Shown here: piece after piece, positions 60,066 to 64,000 of the stretch
Layout of the letters: each line of letters starts with the position of its first letter
How positions within the stretch are numbered: position 1 is the first letter of the stretch
Assembly: GCF_932294415.1 (NCBI RefSeq)
Contig: NC_065536.1
Location: 13,299,974-13,363,973 of the forward strand
Origin: Quercus robur
Taxonomy: Eukaryota; Streptophyta; Magnoliopsida; Fagales; Fagaceae
Reading direction: 5' to 3'
DNA: 64,000 nt
The notes under the pieces: generated by a model
Told to the model about the DNA's origin: nothing
The model's database searches: none
What the model saw: only the letters and a program-made list of their open reading frames with translations
Translations under genes and position numbers: made by a program

Positions 60066-61809
60066 CTAGTACATTCAGTCCAAAGAAGAAAACAAGGCAG
60101 AAGAATTAATTAATTCACTTCTATATTCCTTGGAATTGTTCAAATATTCCTTGGAATTGTTCAACTAGTCCGAAAAATAAAAATTATAAAAATCTTAACT
60201 GTCAAATCTCATAATATTATAACTCAACTCCATTTCAATTAAACTGAAGTCAGCTACGAATTCTCATCAACCGTTCACTCAAGATATTTAATTGGCTTGA
60301 TATCTTGTTCCAAACTAAAAATGGAAGTCTGTAGTTGTCTCTGATCAAGGCAGCAGTTGCGATCTTCGTGTCTCCAATAAAATCGTCGAAATTAACTTTG
60401 GACCAACCTGGAGGATGCGGTTTCCATGACGATTACTGTAGCAATTGCTTGCTTGCTAAATCTTGTCACATAGGAGAGAAAAGATTTGGAAACAAATATC
60501 TTCTTCTGAATCAATCCCTAGCCATTAAACAATTTAATCCACTCGTGGATGGGCCTGGACTCTAATTTTAGGAAATTAAAGGGCCATTTTGTGGGAGGAC
60601 CAAATTATAAGTGCAACAGCCAACAGGGCATTTAACAAGAATGTGTTCCAAAGTCTCGGTTTTGGTCTCTTGGCCATTTAGGATTAGACTTACAATAGAT
60701 CGTATTCTTTGGGATGGCCTCAAGATTTCACCTTCAAGGAGTTTGAAGTACACATTTTGGTAACATGAATAAGGATAGCCATAGATCTCTAGAAGCATGG
60801 ATTTCTGTTGAAATGTCAATTTATGATGTTGACACTCGTGAAATGTATCCTCTAAGTTTGGCAAATAAATAGTCATTTTGGTCCAAACCAACATTTTTTA
60901 TTGATTAGAGCCTGAGAAAGGAAAGATCCTTTATCCTAATGCAACAATGATGGAGCAACCAGCTTGTTATGATTTGGAAGAAGCAAGAGAAGAGTTTGCT
61001 TATTTGATGAGTCCTTTAGTTTTAGTTTTCATCACAAATGTACAATTTGACATTTAGGCCACAATTTTGTGGTACTTATTGAACTTATCCAACGAATTAT
61101 CCTGTCTTCAAAGCAAGCGTCATTTTTTTGCTTAAAACGAGATTTTCAAATCCATATTAAAAGAAGTTAGAGTAAGAAATATGGTTTCTAGAGTTCATCA
61201 ATCACTTCATCTATTCCCTCGAGTGTGTGTAATTCACTCATTGCACAAACAACAACTTATTATGAGGAAAAACCCATGTCATTGTCCTTAAGAAGTAGGC
61301 TAAAGGTTTCAAACCCAGAATTTCATGGATATTATGTGGCTTTAGGAACCACTAAGTCAACCCTTAAGAAACACTAAGTCAACCCTTAGGGTTTATTGAG
61401 CTTATATTGAACTTTTATTACTTAGATCATGCTTGATGGCAGTGATTCCATCTATATTTTTTTGGATGAATAACTAGGTTCGATTTTATGTTTGATTAAG
61501 GAATTTTTGTAACAACTGCATTATCATTTCAAAGTGAATGAACAATAAATTTCTGAAATAAATAACTAAATCTCCATTGCTCAATTCACTAGAATTTAAA
61601 AATTACACATTCATGCTTATAATGCTGACAAATAAAAATCAACATATAGATATACTCCAACTGTTGTCACTGAAGTCTATAAATAATTTACCTCCTATGA
61701 TACAATTAATTATGTGAATGCTTTTCTTTTTCTGCATTATTAAAAAAATAAAAAATAAAAAATGAAATCTTGCAGCTCCATTACAAGTTTGTTGCACCAG
61801 AAAATAGCA
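60066..61809. other. Spacer between NPH3-like remnant and NHX copy 2
   Basis: It contains the shared block 60675-60930 and an unmatched segment, about 60938-61552. A plus-strand frame at 60335-60565 has several cysteines (CGFHDDYCSNCLLAKSC) but no family I can name. A 108-codon minus frame at 60568-60894 covers the shared block. Confidence 0.4.
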
Positions 61810-64000
61810 TTAAGAAGTTTGAGGATCTGCTGCACCAGTTGGAGAACTGGGAACAAATGGGACAAAACCCCGTCCGCCAAATACTGGTCTCATGAACTTG
61901 TCATCAAACTTTCTCCAAAAATAGTGAACAGTTGAAGTGGGGTTACTTATTAGCAAGCTTAAGCTACCCTTCCGGCGTGTAGGTTCATTGCTACCACCTT
62001 GATCACTCGGATCACAATTTTCAAGGAATAATATTTGCAAGTCATCTAGACTTGGTATGTCAGTTGCATCTGAATGTACTGGTTTTGCATTCCGTAACAA
62101 CACTGCTTCAATAAGGGGCTTTGTTATGGAACCAAACACCTGTTTGGAGAAGAACACATAATGATGTTCAAGAGTGTCATAAATTCAATAACTAGTACAA
62201 TAATGTGCAATTTATATATGCATTTGTATTAAAACCTAAAAGCTTGTACGAGTCTTATTGATGATTATCTTCTTCTATATATAGGCCAGAAATAAACTAG
62301 AGGCTGGACATCATTATGTAAAAATGAGAAGTAATCAAGGCTTTGTTTTGATTAAAATATGAAGTATAAAATAAAAAAAGAGAAGTGTGAAAATAGATTT
62401 GATGAGAAGAAGTATTGTTATGTTTAACTAAAGTAGACCTTTCAAAGAATTTTCTCTTTTTTCTTTTTATACTTAAGTGTGTATACCCAACCAATCATTT
62501 TAATATCTTGCAAGATTTAGGTTATTTTTGGTTTAATGACATCATTTTTTGGGTTCCTGCAACATGAAAGGAAGGGCTCATAGGTTGGATGCATAGTGCA
62601 ATGACAACACTTTAACTATAATAGAACTTATAGCAATGAAAATTAAAGATCAAGAAGCTAATTAACATACCACGGTACTAAACAAAACAACAATTATAGT
62701 TGAGGTGATCATTAGTGCACTATCTTCTGTTAACGTCTTGTTAGAATTTGCAAACTGCAATTGGAGATTGCAGAAGTTAATAACTGCTCAAGAATCAACA
62801 TATTCAATTAATAATTTGACATTGACTTGAGATTTTGTCTACTTACCTCGTTATAAGACAAGGCGATAGTTACTGCACCTCTCATAAGGCCTGCCCACCA
62901 TATTATAAACTGAGATTTCAGATGGTTAGCAAAGCTTGAGCTAGAATCAATGGCAATAGCTAAGTGCTGAAGATATCTGAAATTATCACCTGTTTCCGTA
63001 GCTCAATTTTCGTACTTGGTCTTTTCTTTATGCAATTTGTAATATTGGCAATAGGGAACACAAATGCTGCTCTTCCAACCAACACTAATGCAAATAATGT
63101 TGAACTCACAGCAATGGAAGTTCCTGGGCTGAAACAAATAGCATGAAACCAATTAAATGGTATCAAATCCATAGGAAAAGAAATGGGAAATGAAATATAT
63201 CACTTGTCTTCTAAATGCGATAATTGTGGTTTTACTTTGGTGAGAACAAAACGAAAATAAAGATAGCATATTCTTATGTCTCGCACTATTATATATAGTA
63301 TTTGCCTAACTGCCATTTTTTGTTCAGTTGAGGGCTTGATGCGGTGATTTTCTATCTAGGGTATTAGAGAGCATGGTCAGTACCACCTAGCCTAGACCCC
63401 TTAGAAGCAGGAGCCTTCTGCAGTACATATGACCTTTTCTTTTCTTTTCTTCTCCTTAAATTAAAAAAAAAAAAAAAATAGAGATAATAGTTACAACAGC
63501 TACAGGTTACAATGCATTTATTGTGACCATTTTTATAGCAACATGTATGACATGACATTTAATATTTGAATTCGGTAATTGTTGTTTCATATTATCTGAA
63601 ACAATATGCTAGTTGTCAGTTAACCATGAGCTCTGAAATGTGAAATAGGAAAGTAGTAAAATTACCTTGCTTTGCTGCTTTTCCATTTATCAATGTCTAA
63701 GGCATCCATGCCAACATATAGGAATATAAAAGTCTCTGCAATGAAAGATATTGTTGCAAATGCATGCCTGAGATCATCAAACAATTTTGAAGATTAGAAT
63801 AGGTCATTGGAGCTTAATCTTCATTTGTATTCTTAAAATGTTAACACTTCTCTTGCCTAGTAATGTACACAGGTCAAAGTCCCTTATTTCTGTTAAAACA
63901 TGTAAATTGCAGACTGATAAGAATTTATTCAATAGAGCCGCAAATGAGAGGATAGAAATAAAGTTAAAGTACATTGGAGATTTGAAGTAAAAAGGGAAAG
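61810..64000 (-). CDS. NHX-type vacuolar Na+(K+)/H+ exchanger, 3' part (copy 2)
   Basis: Five exons are visible, 5' to 3': 63767-63666 (HAFATISFIAETFIFLYVGM...), 63128-62990 (PGTSIAVSSTLFALVLVGRA...), 62909-62847 (FIIWWAGLMRGAVTIALSYN), 62754-62671 (LMITSTIIVVLFSTV) and 62139-61810 (VFGSITKPLIEA to the stop). All junctions are GT-AG and in phase, and all frames are open. The conserved WWAGLMRGA membrane segment is intact. The hydrophilic tail ends WRKFDDKFMRPVFGGRGFVP plus about 20 residues, as in vacuolar NHX1-4. Family members swap cytosolic Na+ or K+ for vacuolar H+, supporting salt tolerance and pH control. The first half lies beyond the window, so overall integrity is unknown. The isoform is not resolved (NHX3/4-like possible). 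Confidence 0.9.

Larger units (their letters stand above)
59720..64000. repeat. Segmental duplication, copy 2 (NPH3-like plus NHX)
   Basis: Collinear with 39630-45760; see the block pairs given there. It runs off the right edge. The two copies differ by scattered substitutions, small indels, and large deletions or insertions. The extra segment at about 60938-61552 has no counterpart in copy 1. Confidence 0.9.

Overview
The window looks like nuclear DNA of a woody eudicot. The evidence is AT-rich, intron-rich sequence, a DYW-class pentatricopeptide protein, plant-type NHX exchanger, NPH3/RPT2-like and DC1-domain genes, and a heavy load of MITEs, Helitrons, tRNA-derived SINEs and L1-type LINEs. 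Element styles fit Fagaceae (oak relatives), but that is a recollection-based inference, not a proof. Nothing is prokaryotic, and there is no CRISPR array or operon.

Layout. 0-4.7 kb: tandem repeats, two SINEs and a non-autonomous DNA transposon. 4.76-11.56 kb (minus): a complete ten-exon gene reconstructed here exon by exon, giving 407 codons plus a stop. It encodes the plant homologue of the FAM86/EEF2KMT protein-lysine methyltransferase, and its introns carry a SINE, a MITE and a truncated LINE. 12-13.3 kb: two MITEs. 15.3-17.8 kb (minus): two in-phase exons of an unidentified gene, with a Helitron inside the intron. 19.1-21.3 kb (minus): an intact, intronless PPR-DYW gene like Arabidopsis At1g68930. 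22.5-31.9 kb: an approximately threefold, decayed tandem duplication of gene-poor DNA that contains a recurring exon-like fragment. 33.15-33.68 kb: a textbook Mutator-like MITE just upstream of, or in a first intron of, a DC1-domain gene (34.0-35.6 kb, plus). 36.9-39.6 kb: LINE debris with an embedded NPH3-like piece.

39.6-49.7 kb and 59.7-64 kb form a segmental duplication. Each copy holds NPH3-like sequence (plus) followed by an NHX Na+/H+ exchanger gene (minus). A DC1 remnant at 57.4 kb, in front of the second copy, suggests the original unit was DC1 - NPH3-like - NHX. In copy 1 the NHX gene is broken: an in-frame stop, lost splice signals and no 5' exon. In copy 2 all visible NHX exons are open and correctly phased, but the gene runs off the right edge. 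Between the copies lie a solo LTR fossil (51.04-51.86 kb) and a 5'-inverted LINE with a clean target-site duplication (51.9-53.85 kb).

The functional protein genes are unrelated in pathway: translation-factor methylation, organelle RNA editing, DC1 zinc-binding signalling and vacuolar ion exchange. They do not act as a cluster. I found no convincing new molecular system. The more unusual material is structural: the duplication with asymmetric decay, the twin-primed LINE, the MULE-MITE carrying an internal short-repeat array, and transposons lodged in gene introns.
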